This document shows positions 43,558 to 55,794 of a stretch of 64,000 bases of DNA, in pieces. A program made the translations under genes and the position numbers. Origin of the DNA: Pomphorhynchus laevis (taxonomy: Eukaryota > Acanthocephala > Palaeacanthocephala > Echinorhynchida > Pomphorhynchidae); contig WNNJ02001799.1 of assembly GCA_012934845.2 (NCBI GenBank), positions 1 through 64,000 of the forward strand. Direction: 5' to 3'. The notes beneath the pieces are model-generated. The model was not told the DNA's origin. It did not search any database and worked only from the letters and a program-made list of their open reading frames with translations. Each line of letters begins with the position of its first letter. Position 1 is the first letter of the stretch.

Positions 43558-45135
43558 GCTTCTTCGTAGAGGAGCAGCCACAACGAAGGAGCGGAAGCCA
43601 AAAGAGACAGAGTAGTTTGATACTTGAAAAGATGAGAATTACGGGAACTCAAAGAATAGTAAACAGGACGAGAATTGTCGAGAAAATGAGGGTTGAGAAA
43701 TGAAGGGGTATGAAAAGTTATAAGGCGAAAATCAATGATAAGATGAATTTGAACACGACAATAAATGGTATGCAAATCGAGAGAAACACGATGGTGGGAT
43801 GTATGATCAAATCTACCAAGACGGAGCAGAACTCAGACGGCTGCGTTGATGATGCGTTGTAAATGAAGAAGAGAGGACCTAGGTGAGTTGAAAAATAGAC
43901 TCAGACAGTAATCAAATCTTGAGAAATGAGAGATTATATGAGTCATACATGATGGGCAATCGATCAATCTACGAATTTAACATAGATTGCGTAGAATCAA
44001 GGTAGATGAGCTTACTTTATCGCTAACGAAAGGTTAAGTAAAAGTCTGTTGTCGAAATGGAAGCCTAGAAAAACAAGATTGTCAACGATAGGAAGAATTG
44101 TAGAATTTAATAATACGGAGGGAGGTTCTACGCCGAAGCGTCGAGGGAGGATTCGCATTATTTTTGATTTATTAGGATTTAGATAAAGACGAAGTGAAGA
44201 AAGATGATTGAAAATTGAGGCAAGACAGTTGGAATCAGAAACACTAAGATCATGAATACAATAAGCAGGTGCGTGAGCATAGATGAGAATGCCATCAGCA
44301 TATTGCATAATATGAAAATTAAATGTATGAGAGATAGAAGACAAATTACCGAGAAGAGAGAAAAGCAAAGGGCCCAATACGGAGCCTTGTGGAACACCGG
44401 ACGTGATGGAAAAAGGATGGGAAAGAGAAGAGTTAGAACAAACGCGAAAAGTTCGGTCTGATATATATGAAGAAAACCATGATACAGTGGGTAAAGAGAA
44501 GCCATAATCATGACGAAGGCGATGGAGAATAATCGAGTGATCGACGATGTCAAAAGCAGACGATAGATCAAGAGAAACTATGACACTACATAATTTATGA
44601 TCGCGCGATATGAGTAAGTCGTTATAAACTTTAAGACATGCAATTTCGGTAGAGTAATTAGAGCGAAAAGCGGCTTGGAAGGGAGGAAATAAATTAGAGG
44701 AATAGAGATATGTATTAACTTGCTTAAGAACGAGACGCTTAAGGAGTTTAGAGAGGGTTAAGAGAAGTGAAATAGGACGGTACGAAGATGGTAGTGAGGA
44801 GTCGAGAGATTGCTTTTTGATGAGAGGACGAACAGTGGCGCATTTCCAATGGAAGGAAATGTACGGCTACGGATGGACGAGTTGAGTAATGTGGTTAGGA
44901 AGGGTAAGATAAAGGAGCAGATATTTTTAAGCAAGTGAGTGGGAATTGGGTCAGAAGGAGAGGTTTTATTAGGTAATGACAGCAGAACCGAAGACTTCAT
45001 CAGATGAAACGGGAAGAAGGTGGAATAGCTCTGGGAGGGAAGTATTTAAAGAGATGAGAGGATACAAGGGACATATGGGTAGAGCAGAAATTAGATTAGA
45101 TAACTTAGATTGCAGATAAGAGGAAACTTCATCAG
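43558..45135 (-). mobile_element. CR1-like LINE, minus strand, copy 2, truncated
   Basis: Counterpart of 23,393-24,971. A 1-bp loss (GCATTTCCAATGG against GCATTTCCAAATGG at 24,685) shifts the RT frame that is open in copy 1, leaving pieces at 45,000-44,758 and 44,377-44,012. The YADG change is shared. Endonuclease and upstream parts are missing because the deletion starts at 45,136. Confidence 0.8.
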
Positions 45136-45224
45136 TCTTGTAAATTTAAAAATACTATTTTAACGGTATAAATTAAAAGTAGTTTTAATTAATTTTAATT
45201 TAATGCTTAAAAATAAGTCATATT
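45136..45224. other. 89-bp unique filler at the deletion junction
   Basis: AT-rich sequence (TCTTGTAAATTTAAAAATAC...) with no counterpart that I can find in copy 1. It joins the equivalent of 24,971 to that of 31,366. It could be templated filler from end joining or remnant DNA of another origin. Confidence 0.65.
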
Positions 45225-46298
45225 CATAATAATGCTAAATCAAAATTTAATAATTAAATAATAAAATTAATAATTCTTTTTAGATTTTCTATAATTTAAA
45301 TCAAGTTAAAATAAAAAATTGAAATTTAAAATAAAAGTCATTTTTATGAATTGACTAATAAATAACAGACGTTGTATCAGAATAAGAATTGGAGGTCATC
45401 AGGAGAAACCGCTATGCTATCAGGTTTAGGCCCCTAACTCCTCTACCCAACATAGCAGCGGGGCCAAATACATGCTAATGATGTATTTTCTCTGATTGAA
45501 TTTGATTATATAGTATCTTATTCTAATACAAAGTATATTATTTATTATCCATCCATAAAAATTTTCCGCTAATGATTTAAAATTTATTTTAAATATTATT
45601 GTGTTGATTTATATATTTTACTATTTTTTGTTTGATGGTATTTTTATAGTAATTTTAGTATAATTATAATAATATAATTATTATAATTTAAGAATTAATA
45701 ATTAAATAATAATTAATAATTATAATTTAATATACTTCTAATATAATATTGATACTAGTTTTGATCCCGCAACCCTTATTACCGTAGATTGCGTTATTTT
45801 GAGTGCGAATGTTACCGTATCATAGTTAATTATACATGTTATTTTTACAATTTTAATAATTAATAATTCTATAATTATACACGAGTGAACATCTGATCCA
45901 TAATTATTTATATCTAAAGGATTGCTGTTAAACATTATTTTTCAAATAATTTTAATAAAATAAAAAAGGTACGGAAAGCGTTCAGTTTTTATATTAAAAA
46001 TCGTACATGCAAATTATAATTATAATATTTATAATATATACATAGCAGTTGTCATGATGCCTCTAATAATTATTCTGATGCATCGTCTGTTATTTATAAG
46101 TCAATTCATAAAGATTAATTTTTATTTTAAATTTCAAATTTATATTTTAACTTTATATAAATTATATAAAATCTTATATAATTATTTAATATTTATAATT
46201 ATTTATTATTTAATTATTTATAATTATTTGAATTTTATTCATCATCATTTTTAATTTATAAATATAAAATACGTAGACTCAGTTAGCTAATCTGATGT
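45225..46298. mobile_element. Long-TIR element, copy 2, left end lost
   Basis: Counterpart of 31,366-32,440. The deletion removed the first 52 bp, including the outer left inverted repeat CAGCTAACTGAGT, while the right end (GTAGACTCAGTTAGCTAA, about 46,273) remains. Confidence 0.6.
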
Positions 46299-48034
46299 AT
46301 TGATAGATTATTTTTGATTGAATCGAAAGGCCATACCAAGCAAATGCAAATTGAATTTATTTTCAATATTTTGACAAATCTGTCATAATCAAACAATATT
46401 CTTAAAATTTATTGAATATTAAATTATATATTTAATTATTATATTTAATAATTAAATATAATATATAATTAAATAATAATAATTATTATATTTAATTATT
46501 TAATATTCAATAATATTAAATTTATTGACACATTAGTGATGTCACTATAGTATTATACCGGACTAATTGGGTTCAAATGCTACAAATAGCATATCGATGA
46601 AACAACTTTATGAAGATAACCCTTTACAAATAAATATATTAAAGAATATATCAAATTAAATATTATAACGTCATCAAACATAACCATTAAAATGAATTGT
46701 TTTATATGAGTTGTCTTAAATAATATATCTAGAAAAACACGCTTTTTGATTGTCATAGACAATCGTGTTTTTGTAGTCGAAACATATTATTGCATGCAGA
46801 GGATAAAAACGTTAACTGGTGAAATGCAAAGTTTAGCTTATCATCGCATTGAAAACGACTGATAGATTTTTTTATGGATCACTCAACAAATCCTGTGCTT
46901 ATATTCTGTTCTTCGCGTCGATCAAATTAAGTCTAAATTTAGTTCCACAAATTTGAGAGTGAAAAACACGCAAATTAAATATGTCTTAAACTCCAAATTT
47001 AATTTGTTTTCGATTTAATGTCTTGAATAATCTCACCTTTGAGATAATTATGTGTGATTGGGTAAAAGAACTGGATAATTACGTAGAGCATGTTAATAAA
47101 CTGACTGTATTGAACTGTTTCCGGCAAACATAGTCCTTTTCACATTAACTTTAGCTAAGTTTGAAATAATTACTTAACGATATCCCTAATAACGTAGTAA
47201 CATTGAATTTAAACGTATCTCTTTTCACCCTCATGCATGCAGTTGAATGTAAAATGATTGATTAATAAATCTACGATAAATTAATTTGAGTTTGCTGGTA
47301 AAGCAAACTCGTCTTTTTACTTTTGTTGTGCAATTCAGTCATACATTTTTATTTCGAGCGAATACAACTTACATTTTAATGTGATTTCGATCACATACTA
47401 TCGATTGTTTGTTCTGCATTTATAAGGGAATCCTAAAATAAATGTCATCTTGACCCTTTTTTAGTAAAATTTGAAACAAATTAATTTCAACTATATATTA
47501 ATAACGCTTTTCCGTTTTTAATATGCATTCGATCAATACTATCGATTGTTTGTTCTGCATTTATAAGGGAATCCTAAAATAAATGTCATATTGACCTATT
47601 ATTTAATAAGTTTTTTAGAAGAAATATTAATTTCAACTATCTGAATATTGATATGTTAATATTAAAATATTGAACATTAAAATATTGAATATTAAAATAC
47701 AGAATTAATATATAGTTTTGTAGACTATTTATGTCCACTTGAAAAAATAGTAGATTTATATAAAATAGTGGATATGTTCTAGTTGAACATATCTACATAA
47801 TTTATACCTTCTAAATAAATTTAAAAGCAGAAATATCTCAATCTTTAAAAAACTTGAAACCCAATATTTCCTGTGTGTAATAAGATACAATATTTATTCT
47901 TCTTATTCCAGAATAGTAAGAGTAACTCCCTTGTAATATCTTATTTTATCGATATTGACTGATCTACGTCTTATGTTATGATATTGGACAATTCAGTAGA
48001 CGTTAAAGAGATTAATTTTCGTTATCTCGGGCAA
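46299..48034. other. AT-rich DNA, copy 2 of 32,441-34,176
   Basis: Contains the same AT palindrome (about 46,403-46,523), hairpins and 141-bp tandem repeat (47,389-47,643) as copy 1. No gene. It ends at GGGCAA, adjoining the LINE at 48,035. Confidence 0.65.
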
Positions 48035-48600
48035 ACATTTGTCGAGCTTCGCCTTGATCTCCAATGTTGCATCGACTGCTTTAATTGCATTCAAGAGGTT
48101 GACGTCCCTTGAAAGTATAGAAGCAAGTAACCACCACAAAGTATATCAAGAATAGTATACGCAAGAATAGCGGATGGAGTCCATCTGCCCGGGAGCTGAT
48201 TGGATGTCTAGATTATCTAATAATCGTTCGACGAATTCACGATCAGCTATAAAAAATGCGCTGCAGTTGTAACGAATAAAGGTAAACCATCTTGGGAGGC
48301 AAGTAGTTCGGCCTTGAGCTTGCCACATTCCACCGATAAACCAGTCTGATCTTCTAACGTAGGAATTGCAGAATTGACTTTTATACGACGGCGTATGTAG
48401 ACAAAGAATCGTTTGGGGGCTATCCCTGAGTTTACTACCACCTGCGATTCGTAGGTTATCCGCATTAGCCGCTTCATGAATGTACAAAATGTTTCAAACA
48501 TTTTGGTATATCTTTTAATCGGCTCGGGACCCAGAAAACCGAAATATATCCAATAATTTCCTCCGCTGTCGCAGGCGTCCACACATTTCTACGTCAAATC
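48035..48600 (-). pseudogene. CR1-like ORF2 linker and RT start, broken
   Basis: Frames 48,582-48,247 and 48,487-48,146 overlap in different phases. Coding segments are PKRFFVYIRRRIKVNSAIP then LECGKLKAELL-like VECGKLKAELLASQ, typical of the CR1 linker (FF-YIR-KR-vk..Ip-L). FVERLLDNLDIQSAPGQMDS follows, matching the 'LN..KSpGPDGI' entry to RT. The element stops shortly after. At least two frameshifts. Confidence 0.65.
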
Positions 48601-48848
48601 AAAGAGCTCCTTTGTCCAAAGACCAGGATTTCGACCACGGTACTTCTATATTCATTAGTTATATCAGTTTATCCGACAGGGCTTTCGATGTTTCGTTCAC
48701 TGATTCTGGAACAGGCGGTGCTTAATCCATTTGTAATGCAGCTTCCATTAGCAATTCTTTATCCATCTACCAGAAATTTCGACGTTACTGTTTCCGAGGT
48801 AGTTGCGGTGGGCCTCCTTGCCATTGGAACCGGATACTAAAATGATCC

Positions 48849-49486
48849 CTAGAGCATTATGGTAAAAACCACGTCCAGAAGTGAATCCGGCTTGTTTGCT
48901 GAGCAGCGTGTTGATGACCGAACATGCGTGATCATAGCTAAATCAACAACAGCTTTACAAAACTGTTCCTCGAATGAACCTCTCACAGTTGTCAAATCAG
49001 ACCAGTTTACTCCAGATGTATTGATATCCCTTATAACTAAAAAGTCATCACCTCTACCATAACTATTCGATAAGAGATCAGCGCCTTGCAGTCTGATATT
49101 TGAGATTGATATACCACGCCAACAGTTGTTCATCCAGTTGTGGTTTTGATTAAGAACCAAAGTGTTTCTGCTATGTCTCTTTCATGCTTGTATTCCTCAA
49201 TCACAGTAACATAAAAAGTTTTTAAAATAGAGAGAGCAACACCTCCACCTGTTCTAGAGCAGACACGATCACTCCATATGAGTTGGTAATTCAGTAGATT
49301 TAATTCTGCGTCACAAAATTCTTGTGAAAACCATGTTTCTGATATGGGAACCAAATCGAAATCTCTTTGGGCAGTAATTTCAACGAGCTTATCCGTTTTG
49401 TGTCTCAAACTCAGCGCATTAAAGTATAGCACTCGAATGTTCTTCAGATGCTTATCAATGCAGTAGATATTGTCAATAGACTCCAC
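48849..49486 (-). pseudogene. CR1-like APE endonuclease, broken
   Basis: Frame 49,486-49,130: IRVLYFNALSLRHKTDKLVE then FDLVPISETWFSQEF and SRTGGGVALSILK, the N-terminal endonuclease motifs including the catalytic Glu of the SETW box. Frame 49,160-48,849: DDFLVIRDINTSGVNW, where the GDFN box has become RDIN, then PDSLLDVVFT. The S-D-H region beyond 48,849 is not clear. The altered GDFN and the frameshift make it inactive. Confidence 0.75.
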
Positions 49487-49549
49487 TGAATCCTTGGCTT
49501 CATCTTTACATTTCGAAAATTCACAATCTGTAGGTCCAACTTGCCAACA

Positions 49550-50345
49550 TCTTTACGTCTCTTCAATTCCGCAGTTGCTACCCTTATTTTTAAGGAATTT
49601 TCTGGAACAAGATCACGAGGTATTTGAGGTATTCTCCTCTGAGTCGATGATCTCGGCGTAATATCATCATTGCTTGGTCTTCAGATTTTAATACAACATT
49701 GAGAAGGCGTGGTTTCGCCAATTCTTCTGTTGTTCTGTGGCCTAGACTGAATGCCGGCACTACAGTGATGCTTGGATCCCTGTCGTCGGAGAGCCCAAAC
49801 GTCTGTTTGTCCGCAGTTTTTCCACTTGCTTAAGGTACATTGACCATTATCAAGCAATTCTCTCTGTCATTGTTTGAAATTTTTTTGGTGTGCGGTCTTT
49901 GAAGATAAAGGTCATTGCTTCACCTTTGCTTCCAGAAGTTTCATTTTCCTCCAGAGTAAATCCAGTTTGGGATTTGGATTTGACACGGTTAATCAAGCAA
50001 CCTCGGCGCAACCTTTTCGCCTTGTCGTCGGGATTACCGTTTCGACATCGGGAGTTGCGGCTAGATTTACACTCTGACTGTTTATAGATTTCGTTGAATT
50101 ACCACAACAGCCTTTTGCACAATAGTTACTTCCGCGTAATCAAATGGCGGAGTTGTGAGTGTATCATCAGCCCGATCTGCTGTTTTCTTCTCCTTCTACC
50201 ATTGCGTCTGCTCGAGGTTCTGGTAACTGCAGGAGGTTCGAGGTTTTGGACCCCTGGGAGTTTTTTGAATCGTCACATCAATCTCAGATTTCTCGATGGT
50301 GTATACTTTTTTAGTAATTTTGATTTTCCCTTCAATGAATCCATT
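49550..50345 (-). pseudogene. CR1-like ORF1 remnant
   Basis: One phase reads KPRLLNVVLKSEDQAMMIL then RDHRLRG, resembling the 'kPRpLkv-l-s...a..iLr..k.L' part of CR1 ORF1 proteins. A basic Arg/Lys-rich stretch (SSRRNGRRRKQQIG) lies upstream near 50,190. Many frame breaks; the plus-strand frames here are shadows. Confidence 0.5.
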
Positions 50346-50370
50346 TTAGATAGGCACTAGAGACACCAAG

Positions 50371-52531
50371 AATTAAAATTCCGACCTTAGAAATTGATCA
50401 GCAATACATACGTGCTTCATTAACATAGCTACAATTTAAATATGTTCAACCCTCGCTGAAATTGCACTCGAATGCCTTTGATACTTTTGTGACTTTTTTA
50501 TTACACTTCAGAAATTAAGATGGCTGTAATTTTCAAAAGACGCTAACAGTAGTTAGCGAAATATCAAAAATAATTTCTTCTTTTCTTTGATCTATTAATT
50601 CTTTATCAATAAATGGATTATTATCAGCTATTTAAGATTTGATCCTTATTGACAAATTTGAATTGTTCGTTTTGATTGCTAGTAGTTGTGCAGCTGGTTG
50701 TCTAATTAATAGTTCAATACTGATTGATGTTACTGTTCCGTTTCCATTGTTGGCAAAATACTATGAATCGTAACGTGTAGATTAACACATATGTGTTTTT
50801 CACTCAGTCAGAAATTGTAATCAGCTTATTATATTCAGAATTTTTATTAACTGCTAACACGTTACAATAGTTTTTAGAAATGATAAAATTAACTGTTAAG
50901 TTACATAATTTATAATATAAATACATTGATGCGAACAGTACCCAATTTTTCGTGTATATTTTAACCTAAATAATTGCAAACAATGACTCATTAGTAATAA
51001 ATTCGAAAGTACAATAGAACTATTTTAAACTTAATTTTTTATAATTTCGGATTGAAATATATTTATTTATTATTGATAATACAAATTTTGTCAAAATATT
51101 TAATAGTCAATAATTAACATTTCGCCATTATTTTAAATTATTGATCTAATAATACAAATATAATTTTATTTATATTTGTACAAATATAATTTTCAAATAC
51201 AATTTATAATTCCACAAATACAATTTTCTTGTATTTGTGGAGAAGTTATAAAAATCAGCTCCCACTCTCTCGACTGAAGCAAATGCAAAATCCGCTTCAT
51301 CCGCAACGCAACTTTGAACGAGTTGTTGCGAATGGCGCTCGCGGCTTCTGAATTCTCGTCTGTAATTATTTCTTTCCGAGTAATACGCAAAGAAAATAAA
51401 TAAATTAAAAATTGAGAAAATAAAATTTCATAAATTATATTTTAATGAAATGGAAGAAATACAAAAATTATAACTTCAAAAATGTTTGATTAAAGATGAG
51501 CTTTAATCAAAGTAAAGTATTTCTTAAACGGTTTAGGTTGTAAATAAATGACATTTTGAACATCTGCATTCCGTATTTGCAGATCATTAAAAATCGATAT
51601 TAATTGTTTTATTATCGGAGAAATTAGATGATTTTGATTTTAGAAGCCATTCGGATATACCAGTAATCTAAATATAAGCATAAATTTAGGTATAAGAGCG
51701 TACAATTCTGCTAACCTGCGCAAATTGATCCCTTATTGTAGATAGATTTTGTGAGATATCTTTGAAATTTCGAAAATCTTCACACGCTCGATTTAATAGC
51801 CATAAAAGTTGTGGACATTTTTCTACATAAAAATATCAAAATAAATACATAATTTACTGCATATATTTTGATCAGGAAAGGTTAAATTTAATTCAAAATT
51901 TAATAAAATAAATTTATAAAATAAATATGGTAAATTATTTATGAAAGTTTTAATATTAAAAATAAAGTTGTTGATTTTAAATATTTAATAATTTTAAGTT
52001 TTATATTTTCTACTAATATTTAATCAGTTTCGATAATGGCCTACATTAAATACACAATGTCGCAGAATAGTTGATGATTTTAACAAATTCAATACTCATT
52101 CAAGATTTTTGCTAGCTTTCCCACATCTTCATGTTCCGGATTCATCACAACAATCAAAAATCAATAAACAATAAGCGTTTCGGATCAAACGTTTGCATCA
52201 ATATTGTCGGATCAATAAGCGTTTCGGATATATTTTATGTTCTATGCTTAGTTCTATGTCGTTTTAACATAAAATAGTGAATAAAAATATTCAATAAAAA
52301 TCAATTGTAAATTCGATTTGTGTTTAAAAAAATCAAACGATCGAACATATAACAAATAATAAAATATAATCAAATGTAACCTAAATAATTTATAAATAAA
52401 ATAATTAATTACAATTCTATGTAATTCTAAGTGAATCTTATAGATAAATATGTATAAGTAGATCAAATATATGAGATCTGCAGAAAGAATTGTTATCGAG
52501 TATCGGCTCTAAACAAAAAATCACACTGTAT
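50371..52531. other. AT-rich intergenic DNA, no gene recognised
   Basis: Frames 51,193-51,390 and 52,254-52,466 (minus) show no known feature. An ACAAATATAATTTT-type repetition occurs at 51,150-51,235. Confidence 0.55.
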
Positions 52532-52632
52532 ATGAATTCAAGGGTGTTCAAAAAATCACATGAATTCAAGGGTGTTCAAAAAATCACATGAATTCAAGGG
52601 TGTTCAAAAAATCACATGAATTCAAGGGTGTT
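52532..52632 (+). repeat. 28-bp minisatellite, 3.6 copies
   Basis: Units starting ATGAATTCAAGGGTG at 52,532, 52,560, 52,588 and 52,616 are identical over their length. The last stops after 17 bp, and a partial CAAAAAATCAC precedes the first. There are no spacers, so it is not a CRISPR. Confidence 0.95.
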
Positions 52633-53214
52633 GTTTTTTTTGCTGCATGAAACGTTTTGAAAAATTTTTATTTCACATATTTCTAGATTCGATTTTAATC
52701 TAGAAATATTTTTTTGGAGAAATCAGTTAAAATACTAAAAAATAAATTTTAATTATTTTTTTAATAAAATTAAATAATTTTACTCATATAAACAAATATT
52801 GCTTAAAATTTTTAGGTATAGACAAAATTATGTTTAAGAATATAGTATTTATTTGATTATTTTCCATAAAAATTATATTAAATATGAGTTAATCATTTTT
52901 CTATACTTCCCACATTCAATCTAATTGAGTCTTATAAGATTTCTCAAAAAACTTCCAATAGATTGAGTATGATGCCCTTTTTCTGAAACAAATTATTTAC
53001 TGTGATTTACAGTGTAATGCTGAAAACTATCCTTCAATCTTATCTATTCCAGCATTGCCCTTCCACATATCCGATATAGTAATAGATCCCGGATCAAAGG
53101 TTTATTTTTGCGCTACTAAAATATACCCGTAATTAACGTGTAATTTAGGGCTTACATTGAAGAATACATGATCATGACAGTAAATTTCAAGTATAGTAAA
53201 TACGATTATCATAT
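52633..53214. other. AT-rich intergenic DNA, no gene recognised
   Basis: Nothing recognisable except a TCTAGATTC...AATCTAGA inverted repeat at 52,682-52,710. Confidence 0.5.
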
Positions 53215-53985
53215 TTAAATCTTTTGTAAAAATGTGCGTAATTTCTTCCAGATCAAGTTTCAATATTTTAATTGTATGATGTATTTTATTCTAATGATGT
53301 ATTTCAGAGGAAATACATCATTAGCATGCATTTGGCCCCGCTGCTATTTTGGGTAGAGGAGTTAGGAGCCGAAACCTGATTACATAACAGTTTTTCCTCT
53401 AATCCTTATTCTGATACATCGTCTGTTATTTATTAATCAATTTAATAATTTAATAGGTGCATCTTTTAAATTAGGTTTCTATAAAAATAACATCAAGCAG
53501 AAAATAGCAAAATATAGAAATTCAACAAAATATTAAAAATAAATTTAAACTCTTTATCGGAAAATTTTCATGGGTGGATAATAAATAAAATATTTCTTAT
53601 TAGAATAAAATACCTGATAAATAGCAACTATTTGGCTACGCTTCTATGTAATAAAGTAATACCGCAAAAATTGATATTCTCGGAGAAAATAGAAACTATG
53701 CTTTCTCATATTCCTTAAGCGGATAGATTGAAGTTTATACCAAGTTTTTAAAAATGTGCGTAATTTCGTCCATAGCGAGTTTTAATATTTTTAAATAATT
53801 GATCGATAAATGCATCTTATCGATCAATATCGATCAATTATATCAATCAAGCATCTTCTTAAAAAAATTTTCCTTTCCCCTTTAAGGTAGTAGATCGAAG
53901 GTTATCCAAGTTTTTTAAAATATGCGAAATTTCTTCCAGATCAAGTTTCAATATTTTTAAATCAATATCAATAAAATGCACATAT
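53215..53985. repeat. Three spaced copies of a 60-80 bp repeat
   Basis: GTGCGTAATTTCTTCCAGAT followed by CAAGTTTCAATATTTT occurs at about 53,233, in a variant form at 53,755 (CGTCCATAGCGAG), and at about 53,920 (ATGCGAAATTTCTTCC). The first two flank the inverted dispersed repeat at 53,280-53,600. Confidence 0.6.
53280..53600 (-). repeat. Inverted copy of the 200-230 bp dispersed repeat with terminal hairpin
   Basis: Contains CCTCTAATCCTTATTCTGAT then ACATCGTCTGTTATTTATTA (complement of the AACAGACGATGT motif), a TAGGAGCCGAAACCTGA block, and a perfect 14-bp hairpin CTAATGATGTATTT/AAATACATCATTAG with a 6-bp loop at 53,291-53,324. Compared with 31,430-31,690 the order of blocks is circularly shifted, as if taken from a tandem array. 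Confidence 0.65.
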
Positions 53986-54087
53986 GATTTTATCTAATAT
54001 TGAATTAAAGTATAAATATATGTTGACGATCGTTTTACAATGTAGAATTAAAAATGTAAAAATATGCACATGTTATGATATGAAAAT

Positions 54088-54915
54088 TTGTCGTAAATTT
54101 TAAATTTAATTACTATTTTGCTAAAATATTTAAATTCAAATCAAAAAGCATTTATAGTCGTCTAAACCATTTGGTACTTTAAAATTATATTTTAATCATA
54201 ATCTTGTTTAAACGTTAAAATTTCGAGAAATATTTGTTAATATGAGTGAGATTATTTAATTTTTAATTTTACTTAAAAATAATTAAAATTATTTTTTAGT
54301 ACTTAAACTGCTTTCTTAAAAAATTACCAAAAGAATATCAATTAAATCGCATAGTATTTTGTGAAATAAAAAACTGTTTCTTGCACCATACAAACAAGAC
54401 CCGAAAATGACTTTATGGATAGATAATAAACAATTTGCTTTTATTAGAATAAGATATACTAACTAATCAAGTTTCATCAAAGGAAATACGTCAATAGTAT
54501 GTATTTGACTTCACTCTTAAGTTGGGTTAAGGAATAGGGGCCGAAACCTAATAACATTGCATTAGGTTTGTCGTAAATTTTAAACTTAATTACTATTTTG
54601 CTAAAATATTTAAATTCAAATAAAAAAACGTTTGTTCTCGTCTGAATAATTAGGTTGTTTGTAATTATATTCTTAATCATAATATTGTCTAAACCTGAAA
54701 ATTTCAAGCAATAGTTGTTCATATTGAAATTATTTAATTTTTATTTTTTTAAATAATTAAAATATTTTAAATAATTAGCCACATTTGTTTATATTGAAAT
54801 TATTTAATTTTTATTTTTTTAAATAATTAAAATTATTTTTTTAAAAGCGTTCTTTTTTGTGCGAAATACAAACTTTCTTAAACAGTTTGTTGCACCAAAC
54901 AAGCAAGACCCGAAT
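54088..54915 (+). repeat. Two direct repeats of about 330 bp around a dispersed-repeat copy
   Basis: 54,088-54,410 and 54,577-54,915 share TTTGTCGTAAATTTTAAA, ATTACTATTTTGCTAAAAT and AAGACCCGAA. Between them (54,416-54,570) is a minus-strand copy of the 200-230 bp repeat. The second unit contains an internal 70-bp-period duplication (54,721-54,763 and 54,791-54,833). Confidence 0.7.
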
Positions 54916-55790
54916 TCGTTACTAAAACAGCCAAGGAACCAAGTAACAAGATGTATCTTCGTTAATAATATCTAACAAAATTGTAAATTCATAAAAATTC
55001 TCAATTCCAAAGTTTATCTATCGTGCATCACAACGAAAAACAAAGACTTAACTTGGAAAATTTTAATTCAATTATCAGATTAGCTTTAAGAATAATATAA
55101 AAAATAATATTTTATTTTAATATCAGATAATATTAATTGCTTCTTGCTGATTGTGCCATATGTCTTTTACACACAGATTTCAATTTCAGTGTCACACTAA
55201 TTTATAATTTCTTCATCCAGCATTTAGAATTTGATACAAATAATTGAAAAATCAAACCTTTTAGCTGTACATCTCCGCTTTTCAGATACCCAGTATAAAA
55301 TCCAAGCTAAAGTATATTTTTAAATATGAATATAAATGCATGAATTTAAGGACTAATCAACTAACTTTCTATTAAGCATTAGTTACACTTGATTTGGATT
55401 AATCAATTTTAATTTTTGAATAACAATATTCATGATGGATAATTAACAATTGTATTTTCTTTTATTTTAATCATGCATTCTTTCGGAATGATTACCTAGG
55501 GATTTTTAAGGAGAAATAAGAAATTTTTGGATTTGTAGCTGTTTCCAAGCAAAGTCATGCACTTTTTAAATTTGCTAATGTTCTACGTTCTCATCAACAA
55601 CATAACTTTATCCAAAGTTGTCTTGTTGATGTACTTTTGGTGGAATCACTTAACACATGTTCAATGTCGACAGTTGTTATACCTTCACAAATACACTATT
55701 TTATCGTCCATTGTAAAACGACTAGTATTACAACTGTCAGCAAATCTACGAAGAAGTCGTTTTACGTTAAGGAAACACGGAAATTGAATT
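54916..55790. other. AT-rich intergenic DNA, no gene recognised
   Basis: The 76-codon frame 55,557-55,787 (plus) has hydrophobic N-terminal and basic C-terminal parts but no recognisable motif or context. I do not call it a gene. Confidence 0.5.
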
Positions 55791-55794
55791 AATA

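Larger units (their letters stand above)
34177..48034 (+). repeat. Segmental tandem duplication, copy 2 (13.86 kb, internally deleted)
   Basis: Direct repeat of copy 1. Offsets are +20,067 at its start, +20,169 after the diverged tract, +20,165 after a 4-bp difference near 22.3 kb, +20,164 after a 1-bp loss at 44.85 kb, and +13,858 after the deletion. It lacks the equivalent of 24,972-31,365 and has 89 bp of other sequence in its place. Confidence 0.9.
48035..50370 (-). mobile_element. CR1-like LINE of a second family, minus strand, lacking most of its RT
   Basis: Reading right to left: ORF1-like coding, APE endonuclease, the pre-RT linker, then an abrupt end within the first RT residues at the segmental-duplication boundary. 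It differs in sequence from the 14.7-26.7 kb family. The LINE is 3'-truncated, which target-primed insertion does not normally produce. Confidence 0.75.

Noticed and set aside
52532-52632. Possible CRISPR array (regular 28-bp repeats)
   Set aside because: The repeats are contiguous with no spacers, and the window is eukaryotic; it is a minisatellite.
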